From Pukyongiella litopenaei (GTDB lineage: Bacteria; Pseudomonadota; Alphaproteobacteria; Rhodobacterales; Rhodobacteraceae), in assembly GCF_003008555.2 (NCBI RefSeq), contig NZ_CP027665.1:558001-622000 (forward strand): a DNA stretch of 64,000 nucleotides, given 5' to 3'. Positions 44,412 to 53,431 of this stretch are shown piece by piece. A model generated the notes under the pieces. That model did not search any database. It saw only the letters and a list, made by a program, of their open reading frames with translations, and was not told the origin of the DNA. Within the stretch, counting starts at the first letter, position 1. Every line of letters begins with the position of its first letter. The position numbers and the translations under genes were made by a program.

Positions 44412-45170
44412 TCAGCTGCCGACATCCGCCGCCGGCGGTTGGCCGGCCTGATCGACCATGTCGCGCGGCTCGACAACGCCGAGAGCGCGGCGCAGCGCCA
44501 CGTCCCAGGGCACCCCGGTATCGGAGGGACAGGTCTGCGTCTCGATCTGCCTTGCCGCTTCGCTCTTTTCCAGCCCGCAACGCTCGAACACCGCTTCCGG
44601 TATCATGTTGGAAAAGGTCGCGAAATTGAACGCGCTCAGTTCGGGATTGGATTCCGGGATCAGCGAACTGCGCACCGAGCAGACCCGGTGCCGCCGGTTC
44701 AGGTGGCGAGCCATCTCGCATTCGCAGAACTCCGGGGTGTCGGCCCGTTCGGTATCCTTGCGGATCTGGGTCATCAGCCCCACCAGCCGCAGCTGGGCGG
44801 TCTGCTTGCCCTCGTCGGTCTTCATGACCTCGACCAGCGACCGGGCATCCTGCAGCGATGCCCCACCGGCCAGGAAGCCGAGGAAATCGGGCATCAGTTC
44901 GCGCATCGAATTGGCGTAGATCGCGTCGACATTCACCTCGTTGACGAAACGATCATCCAGTTTCAGCCCGCAGATCCGTTCGCTGCGGGTGCCATCGGGC
45001 GAAATGCTGTAGACATCGCCGGCGCGCACGCCGAGTTCCAGCACCCCCGAGCCCAGGCCGAGATTGGCCAGAACGTCATTCTGGGTGATCGCGGTGGCGG
45101 TTCGATAGACCAAAGCGGATGCCAGCACGAACGCGCAGCCGCCGGCCAGATACAATAGCTTGCTTTTCAT
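44412..45170 (-). CDS. Hypothetical anchored or exported cysteine-containing protein
   Basis: 252 residues. An N-terminal hydrophobic segment (YLAGGCAFVLASALVYRTA) suggests a signal anchor; the rest is soluble, mixed helical, with several cysteines (ERICGLKL, PEFCECEMARH, RVCSVRS, FERCGLEK, TQTCPSD). No known family recognised. The ribosome site AGGAGGG overlaps the stop codon of the upstream 49-residue peptide gene, so both are co-translated. The cysteines suggest a periplasmic, disulfide-bearing domain. Confidence 0.75.
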   Translation of the reverse strand: MKSKLLYLAGGCAFVLASALVYRTATAITQNDVLANLGLGSGVLELGVRAGDVYSISPDGTRSERICGLKLDDRFVNEVNVDAIYANSMRELMPDFLGFLAGGASLQDARSLVEVMKTDEGKQTAQLRLVGLMTQIRKDTERADTPEFCECEMARHLNRRHRVCSVRSSLIPESNPELSAFNFATFSNMIPEAVFERCGLEKSEAARQIETQTCPSDTGVPWDVALRRALGVVEPRDMVDQAGQPPAADVGS

Positions 45171-45179
45171 CTGCCCCTC

Positions 45180-45329
45180 CTAGCGCGAACAGCAGCTGTT
45201 GCCGCACGGGTAATGCGTGCTGGGGCACTGGATCGGCGGCAACGGCTGTGGAGGTTGCAATGTCTGCGCGGCGATCTGCCCCGCAAGCATCAACAGGAAC
45301 GATGTCAAAACCAGAGTTTTTGCAGGCAT
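45180..45329 (-). CDS. 49-residue secreted cysteine-rich peptide
   Basis: A short gene: ATG at 45329 with GGGAGG six bases upstream, stop at 45180. The product starts MPAKTLVLTSFLLMLAGQ, a clear signal peptide cleaved about IAA/QT, leaving about 28 residues: a proline-rich part (QPPQPLPPIQ) and CPSTHYPCGNSCCSR with four cysteines. It could be a disulfide-stabilised secreted peptide, a metal binder or the small subunit of a complex with the 252-residue protein encoded nine bases downstream. No family recognised. Confidence 0.7.
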   Translation of the reverse strand: MPAKTLVLTSFLLMLAGQIAAQTLQPPQPLPPIQCPSTHYPCGNSCCSR

Positions 45330-45636
45330 GATGAGCCTCCCAACCAGAATAACTGACGACAGACCGGCCAGCGTCGGGAATGTTGCTCATGCAATTCTGG
45401 GCACCCGTCCGGGCCGCGTCTGACTAAATAAATTTCTGCTCAATACCGTTAATATTAGTCAATTCGCGCGAGTTTTCAAGAACCGCCTCTCCTTTCGCGT
45501 GTCACCTCGCCTGTCACCGCGCCTGTCACCGGCCACCCGCGCCGGCCGCGAATGACGGCGCGAGTTGCAATCGCACCTTGCCGTGGGCCTCCGGTTGCTC
45601 CAAACCGCAACTGACCACAGCGAGGAAATCACCGAC
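45330..45636. other. AT-rich divergent intergenic region before apt
   Basis: Between the cysteine-peptide gene (minus) and apt (plus). It holds an AT-rich block at 45422-45465 with GACTAA/TTAGTC inverted repeats (45422-45427, 45455-45460), a minus-strand promoter, and three TGTCACC units at 12-bp steps (45500, 45512, 45524). No gene is seen. Confidence 0.6.
45451..45479 (-). promoter_or_regulatory. Sigma-70-like promoter for the cysteine-peptide operon
   Basis: On the minus strand TTGAAA (45479-45474), a 17-bp spacer and AATATT (45456-45451) give a good housekeeping promoter. The leader to the peptide ATG at 45329 would be about 115 bases. Confidence 0.5.
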
Positions 45637-46176
45637 ATGCGCCAGGGAACCACCGTCAGGGACTATATCCGCACCATCGTCGATTTCCCGCATGAGGGGA
45701 TCATGTTCCGCGACGTGACCACGCTGTTTGCCGATCCGCGCGGGTTCCGCATGGCGATCGACCAGATGCTGCACCCCTATGCGGGGATGCGTATCGACAA
45801 GGTGGTCGGGCTGGAGGCGCGCGGGTTCATCCTCGGCGGGGCCATCGCACACCAGCTCAGCGTCGGCTTCGTCCCGATCCGCAAGAAGGGCAAGCTGCCC
45901 GGCACCACGATCAGCCAGGACTACAAGCTGGAATATGGCGAGGCGATCGTCGAGATCCACGACGACGCCATCGCCCCGGGCGAAAAGATCCTGCTGGTCG
46001 ACGACCTGCTGGCCACCGGCGGCACCGCCGCGGCGGGGATCCGGCTGATCGAACGGCTGGGCGGCGAGATCGTCTCCTGCGCCTTCATCATCGACCTGCC
46101 CGAACTGGGCGGCCGCAAGGTGCTGGAAGACCTCGGCATGGACGTGCATGCCTTGTGTGACTTCGAGGGGATGTAG
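45637..46176 (+). CDS. apt: Adenine phosphoribosyltransferase
   Basis: Purine salvage enzyme joining adenine and PRPP to AMP. The PRPP motif [14 protein letters not shown] and the N-terminal [18 protein letters not shown] are diagnostic. 179 residues; GAGGAAA precedes the ATG at 45637. Probably salvages the adenine released by MtnP. Confidence 0.97.
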   Translation: MRQGTTVRDYIRTIVDFPHEGIMFRDVTTLFADPRGFRMAIDQMLHPYAGMRIDKVVGLEARGFILGGAIAHQLSVGFVPIRKKGKLPGTTISQDYKLEYGEAIVEIHDDAIAPGEKILLVDDLLATGGTAAAGIRLIERLGGEIVSCAFIIDLPELGGRKVLEDLGMDVHALCDFEGM

Positions 46177-46180
46177 CCCG

Positions 46181-47596
46181 TCAGGCGCGCAGCACCGCGC
46201 CCGGGTTCATGATGCCCGCGGGGTCGAGCGCGGCCTTGATCGCGCGCATTGCCGCCAGCCGCGCCGGATCGCCGTAGCGTTCCAGTTCGCCGACCTTGAT
46301 CCGTCCCACCCCGTGTTCGGCCGAGAACGACCCGCCGCAGTCATGCACGAGGTCATGCACCGCCCGCTGCACCGCCCCGGCCTGTCCGGCATGATCGGCG
46401 CGGTTGCCGCCTTTCGGCGGGAACACGTTGTAATGCAGGTTGCCGTCGCCCAGGTGGCCAAAGCAGTTGACCCGGAAATCGCCCAGCGCCGCCACCGCGT
46501 CGCCGGCGCGGGCGATGAACCCGGGGATCTCGCCCAGCGGCAGGGAAATGTCATGGCTCGACACCGCGCCGACCAGCCGGTTGCCTTCGGGCAGGTGTTC
46601 GCGCAGGGTCCACAGCTCCTCGCGCTGCGCCTGCGACTGGGCAATCACCCCGTCGCTGGCCAGCCCGGCCTCCATCGCCGCCGCGAACAGGTTTTCCAGC
46701 GCCGCCTGCGGATCGCGCCCGGCCGCCATGCCCAGTTCGATCAGCACCGACCAGCCCGGTCGCGGGGCGAGCGGCTGGCGCACCCGCGGCAGGTGCTCGG
46801 CCAGGAAATCCAGCCCCACCCCCGAGATCAGTTCGAACGCGCTGATCTCGCCGCCCAGCCGGTCGCGGGCCAGCGCCAGCAGGTCGAGCGCCGCCTCGGG
46901 CGATGGCACCACGATCAGCGCGGTCCCGGTTTCCGCCGGCAGCGGCGCCAGTTTCAGCGCCGCGGCGGTGATGACGCCCAGCGTGCCCTCGGCGCCGATC
47001 AGCAGGTCGCGCAGGTCATAGCCGGTATTGTCCTTGCGCAGCCGGGTCAGCCCGTTCCACAGGCTGCCATCGGGCAGCACCGCCTCGATCCCCAGGCACA
47101 GCTCGCGCGCGTTGCCATAGCGCAGCACGTTCACCCCGCCCGCATTGGTGGACAGGTTGCCGCCGATCCGGCACGACCCTTCGGCGGCCAGCGACAGCGG
47201 GAACAGCCGGCCGGCCTCGCGCGCCGCCGCCTGCACGTCGGCCAGCACCGCGCCCGCCTCGACCACGGCCACGTTTTCGCGCGGATGGACGGCGCGGATC
47301 GCGGTCATCCTCTCCAGCGAGATCACCAGCGGCGCCGGGCCGTCGGGCATCACCTGCCCGCCCACCAGCCCGGTGCCGCCGCCCAGCGGCACCACCGGCA
47401 CCCGCGCCTGCGCCGCCGCGCGCACCAGCGCCGCCACCTGCCCCGCGTCGCGCGGACAGGCCAGCACGCCGCATTGGCCGGTGAACCGGGACCGCGGCTC
47501 TTCGAGATGGCGCGGCTCGGGCGCGCGGAACAGGTCGCCCGGCAGCAGATCGCGCAGGGTGGCGGCAAAGGTGTCGTCGGCGGGGTTCAGCATCAT
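46181..47596 (-). CDS. FAD-linked oxidase, GlcD / D-2-hydroxyacid dehydrogenase-like
   Basis: VAO-type flavoprotein oxidising a D-2-hydroxy acid such as glycolate, D-lactate or 2-hydroxyglutarate. FAD contacts VVPLGGGTGLVGG, AAEGSCRIGGNLSTNAGG and LIGAEGTLGVITA; the C-terminal domain has GHLGDGNLHYN and the end GIMNPGAVL. About 471 residues from the ATG at 47596. The frame continues to an ATG at 47641 that overlaps the upstream stop, but that segment encodes a hairpin (47606-47633), so the shorter form is preferred. Convergent with apt, stops 4 bp apart. Confidence 0.88.
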   Translation of the reverse strand: MMLNPADDTFAATLRDLLPGDLFRAPEPRHLEEPRSRFTGQCGVLACPRDAGQVAALVRAAAQARVPVVPLGGGTGLVGGQVMPDGPAPLVISLERMTAIRAVHPRENVAVVEAGAVLADVQAAAREAGRLFPLSLAAEGSCRIGGNLSTNAGGVNVLRYGNARELCLGIEAVLPDGSLWNGLTRLRKDNTGYDLRDLLIGAEGTLGVITAAALKLAPLPAETGTALIVVPSPEAALDLLALARDRLGGEISAFELISGVGLDFLAEHLPRVRQPLAPRPGWSVLIELGMAAGRDPQAALENLFAAAMEAGLASDGVIAQSQAQREELWTLREHLPEGNRLVGAVSSHDISLPLGEIPGFIARAGDAVAALGDFRVNCFGHLGDGNLHYNVFPPKGGNRADHAGQAGAVQRAVHDLVHDCGGSFSAEHGVGRIKVGELERYGDPARLAAMRAIKAALDPAGIMNPGAVLRA

Positions 47597-47605
47597 GGCG
47601 CCACT

Positions 47606-47633
47606 CTTGCCCCGCCGGCGCATCCGGGGCAAG
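47606..47633 (-). terminator. Hairpin between MBL and FAD-oxidase genes
   Basis: CTTGCCCCG (47606-47614) and CGGGGCAAG (47625-47633) form a 9-bp stem. It sits just after the MBL gene stop at 47638 and before the oxidase start. Without a T-tract it may attenuate or process the transcript. Confidence 0.5.
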
Positions 47634-47637
47634 CGGC

Positions 47638-48498
47638 TCATTCATCGCCGTTCAGAAAGGCCGGGCGCAGCACCACCACCGTGGGCCGGGATGGCAGGGT
47701 CCGCAGCGAGACCTCGAAAGACGGCGCATCGCGGATGTCGATCTCGAAATCATCCGCCATGCCGGCGAGGAACCCGCGCAGGCCGGTGCCGGAAAACCAG
47801 TGCATCGGGATGACGACCGAGGATCTCAGCCGCCTGAGCACCGCGATCATCTCCGGCAGCGGCAGGGTCAGGCCGCCATCCACCGGCGCCATCACCACGT
47901 CGAGCCGTCCGATCGCCGCGAACTGTGCGTCGCTGGGCATGTGGTGCAGGTGGCCCAGATGACCGATGCACAGACCGGCCACCTCGAAGATGAAGATCGA
48001 ATTGCCATTGGCTTCGCCCCCGCCACCGGGCGACCGGATATCGGTGGGCACGTTGCGCACCAGGACCTCGCCCAGGTCGAGATGATGGTCGATGCCCTCG
48101 CCGAACGCGCCCCAGCCGGGCAGCACATGCGGGATCGCCGGATCGGGATGGGCGGTCCAGTGGGTTTCATGGGCGTGGTTCATCGTCACCACGTCGGGGA
48201 TCATCGCCGCGCTCCCGGTGAAGCCGGTGAAATCGGTGACCACGTTCAACCCGCCCGGCGTGCGGATCAGAAAGGACGCATGGGCGATGTGGTGCAGCCG
48301 CACCATCTGCTCCGGCACCGGATCGTTCCATGCCGCGCGATGCAGGACCGCCCCGCCCGGCATGGCATCCGCGATGGCGATGCAATGGCTCGGCCGCCGG
48401 TCCTGCGCCTGCGACGGCACGGCGGCTCTCAGGGTCAGCACCGTGAACAGGATCGCGACCTGTATTGCGACCAGCACCGATCCCCGCATCCGCCGCAC
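47638..48498 (-). CDS. Exported metallo-beta-lactamase-fold hydrolase
   Basis: 286 residues with a signal peptide-like N-terminus (VAIQVAILFTVLTLRAA, cleavage near SQA). Metal-site candidates are HHIAHASFLIR, DFTGF, TMNHAHETHW and LGHLHHMPSDAQ, the last resembling UlaG/lactonase-like MBL proteins; VIPMHWFSGTG gives the final histidine. Substrate unknown. It starts four bases after the SDR gene stop, suggesting one operon. Confidence 0.8.
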   Translation of the reverse strand: MRRMRGSVLVAIQVAILFTVLTLRAAVPSQAQDRRPSHCIAIADAMPGGAVLHRAAWNDPVPEQMVRLHHIAHASFLIRTPGGLNVVTDFTGFTGSAAMIPDVVTMNHAHETHWTAHPDPAIPHVLPGWGAFGEGIDHHLDLGEVLVRNVPTDIRSPGGGGEANGNSIFIFEVAGLCIGHLGHLHHMPSDAQFAAIGRLDVVMAPVDGGLTLPLPEMIAVLRRLRSSVVIPMHWFSGTGLRGFLAGMADDFEIDIRDAPSFEVSLRTLPSRPTVVVLRPAFLNGDE

Positions 48499-48502
48499 TG
48501 GC

Positions 48503-49330
48503 TCAGCCCGTCGCCCGGGCCGCCCCGCGCAGCATCTCGCCCAGCATCAGCCCCAACTGCCCGGACCCGCGCTGGCACAACCCACCATCCACCATCAGCA
48601 CGTTGCCGGTGACATAGCTGCCCAGCGGCGAGGACAGGAACAGGCAGGCATGGCCGATGTCGCGCGTCTGCCCGAAATGCCCCAGCGGGATCGAACGGGA
48701 GAAATCCCGCTCGGCCCGTTCGGTGGGCGCCAGCCGTTTCGCCCCCTCGGTGCCGGCGATGAACCCCGGCACGACCGAGTTCACCCGAATGCCCTCGGGG
48801 CCCCATTCCAGCGCCAGCGTCCGGGTGATCTGGTCGATCCCGGCCTTGGCGGCGCAGACATGGGCCTGGCCTTCGGCGGGCTGAAACGCCTGCGGCGCCG
48901 AGATGTTCACCACGCTGGCGCCGGGACGGGCGAGAAAGGGATAGGCCGCCTTCATCACATGGACCGTGCCCATCAGGTCGATCTCGATCACGGTGCGGAA
49001 CGCGTTCACCGACATCTCGGCGGCCAGGGCCGGAAAATTGCCCGCCGCGCCGGATACCAGCACATCGAAATCGCCCAGCTCGGCATGGAACCCCGCCAGC
49101 CCGGCCTGCACCGCACCGGCATCGCGCACGTCGAACGCGGCCCCCAGCGCCCGCGACGCCCCGGCCTGCCCGAGCGCGGCAACGGTATCGTCGACCTTGT
49201 CGCGGCTGCGGCTGGCCACCGCCACGCGGGCCCCCTCGGCGGCGAATGTCTCGGCAATGCCGCGATTGATCCCGCTGGTGCCGCCAATGACGATCACCGT
49301 GCGGTCGCTGAAATCCAGTTCCATCTGCAC
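48503..49330 (-). CDS. SDR oxidoreductase, 2,4-dienoyl-CoA-reductase-like
   Basis: 275 residues. The cofactor site is GGTSGINRGIAETF, the NAG-like motif is VSGAAGNF, and the lysine region is AHVCAAKAGIDQITRTLALE. The usual Tyr of YxxxK is replaced (valine four before the lysine), which is the pattern of dienoyl-CoA reductases (HxGxAK) rather than classical SDRs. Ends with GNVLMVDGG. Likely acts on an unsaturated acyl-CoA; the substrate is inferred only. Confidence 0.85.
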   Translation of the reverse strand: MQMELDFSDRTVIVIGGTSGINRGIAETFAAEGARVAVASRSRDKVDDTVAALGQAGASRALGAAFDVRDAGAVQAGLAGFHAELGDFDVLVSGAAGNFPALAAEMSVNAFRTVIEIDLMGTVHVMKAAYPFLARPGASVVNISAPQAFQPAEGQAHVCAAKAGIDQITRTLALEWGPEGIRVNSVVPGFIAGTEGAKRLAPTERAERDFSRSIPLGHFGQTRDIGHACLFLSSPLGSYVTGNVLMVDGGLCQRGSGQLGLMLGEMLRGAARATG

Positions 49331-49418
49331 TCCTCCGCTGTCGGCCCCAGCATAGGCCGGATGGGCGCCGATCCAAAGCGAAGTCGCCCGTCAGGGCGGA
49401 TGAGCGGGCGCCGGCGGG

Positions 49419-50003
49419 CTACCCGGCCTCGGTGCGCCCGCGCCGGTCGCTGCGCAGCGCGGCATAGAGCACATGGGTCCGCCAGCGCCCGTCGATCTGC
49501 AGATAGGATTGCGCGACGCCCTCGTATTTGAACCCGGACCGCTCCAGCAGCCCGCGCGAGGCGGCATTCTCGGGCAGGCAGGCCGCCTCCAGCCGGCTCA
49601 GGTCGAGCCGTGCAAAGGCATGATGCACCACCGCGCCGATCGCCTCGCGCATGTATCCGCGCCGGGCATGGGCGGCGCCGGTCCAGTATCCCAGCGTTCC
49701 CGCCTGCGCGGGCCCGCGCCGGATATTGTCCAGCGTGATCGCCCCGACCAGCACCCCGTCATCGCGGCGAAACAGGAACAGCGGCACCGCGGTCCCGCCC
49801 GCCACCGATCTCTGCGCCCAGTAGACCCGGTTGGTAAAGCTCTTGCGGCTCAGGTGATCGTCGGCCCAGCTCGGCTCCCACGGGGTCAGGAAATCGCGGC
49901 TCTCCAGCCGCAGCGCCGCCCAGTCGCGGAAATCCGAATGGTTGGGCGGCCGCAGCGTCAGCCGTTCGGTTTCGATCCGCAGCTTGCGCCGGTTCAGCAG
50001 CAT
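49419..50003 (-). CDS. GNAT N-acetyltransferase, RimJ/RimL-like
   Basis: 194 residues: RLTLRPPNHSDFRDW at the start, acetyl-CoA loop HARRGYMREAIGAV and the ENAASRGLLERSGF segment are those of ribosomal-protein serine/alanine N-acetyltransferases. The ATG at 50003 overlaps the M16 peptidase stop (TGATG), as in related genomes where it ends the thrC-peptidase string. Confidence 0.9.
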   Translation of the reverse strand: MLLNRRKLRIETERLTLRPPNHSDFRDWAALRLESRDFLTPWEPSWADDHLSRKSFTNRVYWAQRSVAGGTAVPLFLFRRDDGVLVGAITLDNIRRGPAQAGTLGYWTGAAHARRGYMREAIGAVVHHAFARLDLSRLEAACLPENAASRGLLERSGFKYEGVAQSYLQIDGRWRTHVLYAALRSDRRGRTEAG

Positions 50004-51265
50004 CAGGCGGCGCGGCGGGCTTGCAGATCGGCCAGCGCCGGGGCGGCCGCGACCGGACCATAGAGCGCCAGCGCCGCCGGGGCCGAGACCGCGACATGTT
50101 CGGCAAAGGCCCGCACCGCGCGCATATCGACCGCGTCGATCCGCGCGATCGTATCCTCGATCGGCGGCACCCGGCCCCAGATCTGCACCAGACGCGCCAG
50201 CCGCTCGGCCCGGTTCGACGGGCTTTCCAGCCCCATCAGCAGCCCCGCCTTCATCTGCGCCCGCGCCCGCGCCACCTCGGCCCCGGTCAGATCGCCGGCG
50301 GCGCGCTTCATCTCGTCGATGGTCACCGCGGCCAGTTCCGCCACCTGCTCGCCCGAGGTGCCCGCATAGATGGTCAGCGTGCCGGTATCGGCATAGGCCC
50401 CGGTCTGGGCAAAGATCGTGTAGCAGAGCCCCCGGGTTTCCCGGATCTCCTGGAACAGGCGGCTGGACATACCGCCGCCCAGCACGCCGGAATAGACCTG
50501 GGCGGTATAGATCGCGTCGTCGCGATAGGCCGGTCCCTCCAGCGCCAGCGCGAAATGGGCCTGCTCCAGCGCCTTCTCGTGCCGCGCCTCGCCGCCGATG
50601 AACTGCGCCACGTCCGGCACCAGCGCCGGGCGCGGCCGCAGATGCCCGAACAGCCGTTCGGCCATGGCGACCAGCGCGTCGTGATCGACCGCGCCTGCCG
50701 CCGACAGGATCATCTGGTCCGGCCCGTAATGTTCGCCCACAAAGCCCGAAAGATCCTCGCGCGAAAAGGCGCGGACCCGTTCGGACGGCCCCAGGATGGT
50801 GCGCCCCAGCGGCTGGTCGCGATAGCTTTCCTCCTGCAACCAGTCAAAGATCACGTCGTCGGGCGTATCATGGGCCTGGCCGATCTCCTGCAGGATCACC
50901 CCGCGCTCGACCTCGATCTCGCGCGGATCGAAGACCGGGTTCAGCACGATATCCGAAATCACGTCCAGCGCCAGCGGCACGTCACCGGCCAGCACGCGGG
51001 CATAATAGGCGGTCACCTCGCGCGAGGTATAGGCGTTGATATAGCCGCCCACATCCTCGATCGCCTCGGCGATCTGCAGCGCGCTGCGGGTGGCGGTGCC
51101 CTTGAACGCCATGTGTTCGAGGAAATGGGCGATGCCGTTCTGTTCGACCCGTTCGTGCCGCCCGCCGGCCGTCACCCAGATGCCGAGCGCCGCCGATTGC
51201 AGCCCCGGCATGTGTTCGGAAACGATGCGCACACCGTTGGAAAGTTCGCTCTGCTGAACGCTCAC
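50003..51265 (-). CDS. M16 family zinc peptidase (processing-peptidase-like)
   Basis: 420 residues. Inverted zinc motif HFLEH with H47, E50 and H51, the third ligand in the EVERGVILQEI region, and the M16 C-terminal RGLCYTIFAQTGAYADTG block. Resembles the beta subunit of mitochondrial processing peptidase; bacterial substrates are unknown. The start is GTG at 51265, overlapping the thrC stop as GTGA. Confidence 0.93.
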   Translation of the reverse strand: MSVQQSELSNGVRIVSEHMPGLQSAALGIWVTAGGRHERVEQNGIAHFLEHMAFKGTATRSALQIAEAIEDVGGYINAYTSREVTAYYARVLAGDVPLALDVISDIVLNPVFDPREIEVERGVILQEIGQAHDTPDDVIFDWLQEESYRDQPLGRTILGPSERVRAFSREDLSGFVGEHYGPDQMILSAAGAVDHDALVAMAERLFGHLRPRPALVPDVAQFIGGEARHEKALEQAHFALALEGPAYRDDAIYTAQVYSGVLGGGMSSRLFQEIRETRGLCYTIFAQTGAYADTGTLTIYAGTSGEQVAELAAVTIDEMKRAAGDLTGAEVARARAQMKAGLLMGLESPSNRAERLARLVQIWGRVPPIEDTIARIDAVDMRAVRAFAEHVAVSAPAALALYGPVAAAPALADLQARRAA

Positions 51266-52650
51266 GCGCCTACATGCCCCCTGATGAAATCCTGCAGGTC
51301 GCCCAGATCGTTGGCGATCCGGGTCACCCGTTCCGACCTCTCATACAGGTCCGACATACGCGGGGGAAGAGGCGGAAACACGCCGCTGGCCTCTTCGACC
51401 GCGGCCGGGAACTTGGCCGGATGCGCGGTGGCCAGGGTGATCATCGGCACCGGCGGATCGCGCATTTCCTCGGCCACCTTCACGCCGACGGCGGTATGCG
51501 GGCAGATCAGTTCGCCGCTGTTCTCCAGCGTGGCGGCGATGGTCGCCAGGGTTTCCGCCTCGGACGCGCGGCCCGAGCCGAACTGCTCGCGCAGGGTTTC
51601 CAGCGCGCCCTGGCTGACGGTGAAACCGCCCGATGCCAGTTCGTCCATCAGTGCGGCCACCGCGCGCCCGTCGCCGTCATGGGCGTAAAACAGCGCGCGT
51701 TCGAAATTCGAACTGACCTGGATGTCCATCGACGGGCTGATCGACGGCCGGGTCTCGCCCTTGAAATAGCCCTGCCCGTTCAGGCAGCGGTGCAGGATAT
51801 CGTTCTGATTCGTGGCCACCACCAGCCGGTCGACCGGCAGGCCCATGCGCCGGGCGATGTAGCCCGCGAAGACGTCGCCGAAATTCCCGGTGGGCACGGT
51901 GAAGCCGACCGGCCGGTCCGGCGCACCGAGCGATACCGCGGACGAGAAGTAATAGACCACCTGCGCCAGCACCCGCGCCCAGTTGATCGAGTTCACCCCG
52001 GCCAGTTTCACCGCGTCGCGAAAGGCAAAATCGTTGAACATGTCCTTGAGCCGCGCCTGGCAATCGTCGAAATCGCCGTCGAGCGCCAGCGCATGCACAT
52101 TGGCATCGGCGGGCGTGGTCATCTGCCGGCGCTGCACCTCGGACACCCGGCCATGGGGGAACAGGATGAACACATCCACGTTGGGCAGGCCGCGGAACGC
52201 CTCGATCGCGGCCGAGCCGGTATCGCCCGAGGTGGCGCCGACGATGGTGACCCGTTCGCCGCGCCGCGCCAGCGCGTGCTGGAACAGCTGGCCGATCAGC
52301 TGCATGGCGAAATCCTTGAACGCCAGCGTCGGCCCGTGGAACAGTTCGAGCAGGAAATGCCCCGGCGCCAGCTGTTTCAGCGGGGCGCGGGCGGCATGGT
52401 CGAACCCGGCATAGGCGCGTTCGATCAGGTCGCGGAACTCCGCGTCGGAGAAGCTGTCGCCCACGAACGGCCGCATCACCCGGAACGCTGTGTCCTCGTA
52501 GCTCAGCCCCGCCAGCGCCGCGATGTCGTCCCGACCCATCTGCGGGATCCCGGCCGGGACATAGAGCCCGCCATCGCGTGCCAGCCCGGTCAGCATCGTG
52601 TCTTCGAAACCCAGTTCGGGCGCGTTGCCACGGGTGGATATGTATTTCAT
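51262..52650 (-). CDS. thrC: Threonine synthase
   Basis: PLP enzyme making threonine from O-phosphohomoserine. The PLP lysine is in PTLAFKDFAMQ, the phosphate loop in GATSGDTGSAAIEAF, and MKYISTRGNAPELGFEDT is the family start. 462 residues. ATGA overlap with the surf1 stop, GTGA with the peptidase. Confidence 0.96.
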   Translation of the reverse strand: MKYISTRGNAPELGFEDTMLTGLARDGGLYVPAGIPQMGRDDIAALAGLSYEDTAFRVMRPFVGDSFSDAEFRDLIERAYAGFDHAARAPLKQLAPGHFLLELFHGPTLAFKDFAMQLIGQLFQHALARRGERVTIVGATSGDTGSAAIEAFRGLPNVDVFILFPHGRVSEVQRRQMTTPADANVHALALDGDFDDCQARLKDMFNDFAFRDAVKLAGVNSINWARVLAQVVYYFSSAVSLGAPDRPVGFTVPTGNFGDVFAGYIARRMGLPVDRLVVATNQNDILHRCLNGQGYFKGETRPSISPSMDIQVSSNFERALFYAHDGDGRAVAALMDELASGGFTVSQGALETLREQFGSGRASEAETLATIAATLENSGELICPHTAVGVKVAEEMRDPPVPMITLATAHPAKFPAAVEEASGVFPPLPPRMSDLYERSERVTRIANDLGDLQDFIRGHVGA

Positions 52651-53321
52651 GTGCGGTCGCCTTCGGTTCGGGCGCGGTTGCGCCACAGGAAATAGCCGGT
52701 CATCGCCGCCCAGATCGCGGCCAGCGAAAACCATGTGATCGCGTAGTTCAGGTGATCGTTGGGAATGCCGCTGCTGTCCACCGGCATCGGGTCCGGCCCG
52801 GTGCCGGTCCGCGCCACCAGCAGAACCGGGTCGGTGCCCAGGGCCTGCGCCATCGCGGGCACGTCGCGGGCGAACCAGACGCCCCCGTCGAGATCGGGCG
52901 CGGGGGTGAACCGGTCGATTTCCCGCGGCCAGTCGAGATTGCCGGTCACGGTGACCGGCCCGGTATCGCGCGGCGCATCGCGATCGGCCGCCCGGATGAA
53001 CCCGCGATCCAGCAGGATCCGCCGGCCATCGCCGGTCAGGAACGGCGCGATCACGCGATAGCCGGCGCCGATCTGCTTGCGCGACACCAGCACCAGCACC
53101 TCGCCCGGAAGGATCTCACCGGTCACCTCGACGCCGAGATACCGGTCGCGCGCGGGGTCGGGATCGGCGGGCAGCGCAATGGCGGGGCCAGAGATGCGGC
53201 TGTCGATCTCGGCCAGGATCGCGGCCTTCCAGTTCAGCCGCTGCACCTGCCAGACACCCAGCCCCACCAGCAGCGCGGTGCCGGCAAGCCCGAAGATCAG
53301 CAGAAAGGCAACCCGGCGCAT
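52647..53321 (-). CDS. SURF1 family cytochrome oxidase assembly protein
   Basis: 224 residues with one membrane helix at each end (FLLIFGLAGTALLVGLGVW and FSLAAIWAAMTGYFLW) and a periplasmic domain with the SURF1 patterns VWQVQRLNWKAAIL and ILLDRGFI. Helps insert haem a into subunit I of the aa3 oxidase. The ATG at 53321 is the usual start; the frame runs further upstream through the terminator hairpin. Downstream of ctaE in the same operon. Confidence 0.92.
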   Translation of the reverse strand: MRRVAFLLIFGLAGTALLVGLGVWQVQRLNWKAAILAEIDSRISGPAIALPADPDPARDRYLGVEVTGEILPGEVLVLVSRKQIGAGYRVIAPFLTGDGRRILLDRGFIRAADRDAPRDTGPVTVTGNLDWPREIDRFTPAPDLDGGVWFARDVPAMAQALGTDPVLLVARTGTGPDPMPVDSSGIPNDHLNYAITWFSLAAIWAAMTGYFLWRNRARTEGDRT

Positions 53322-53347
53322 CGCGGTGATGTCCCTTGGAAAGACAG

Positions 53348-53375
53348 GGGCGCGCGGGGTCTCCCCCACGCGCCC
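53348..53375 (-). terminator. Intrinsic terminator/attenuator between ctaE and surf1
   Basis: On the minus strand a 12-bp stem (one G-T wobble) with a GAGA loop spans 53375-53348, followed by CTGTCTTT. It would end part of the cox transcripts before surf1 and thrC. Confidence 0.55.
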
Positions 53376-53431
53376 GGCTTGTTGCCCGTCCCGGCGCGGA
53401 AATGCAACCGCGAAGGACGCGGGAAAGCGGG

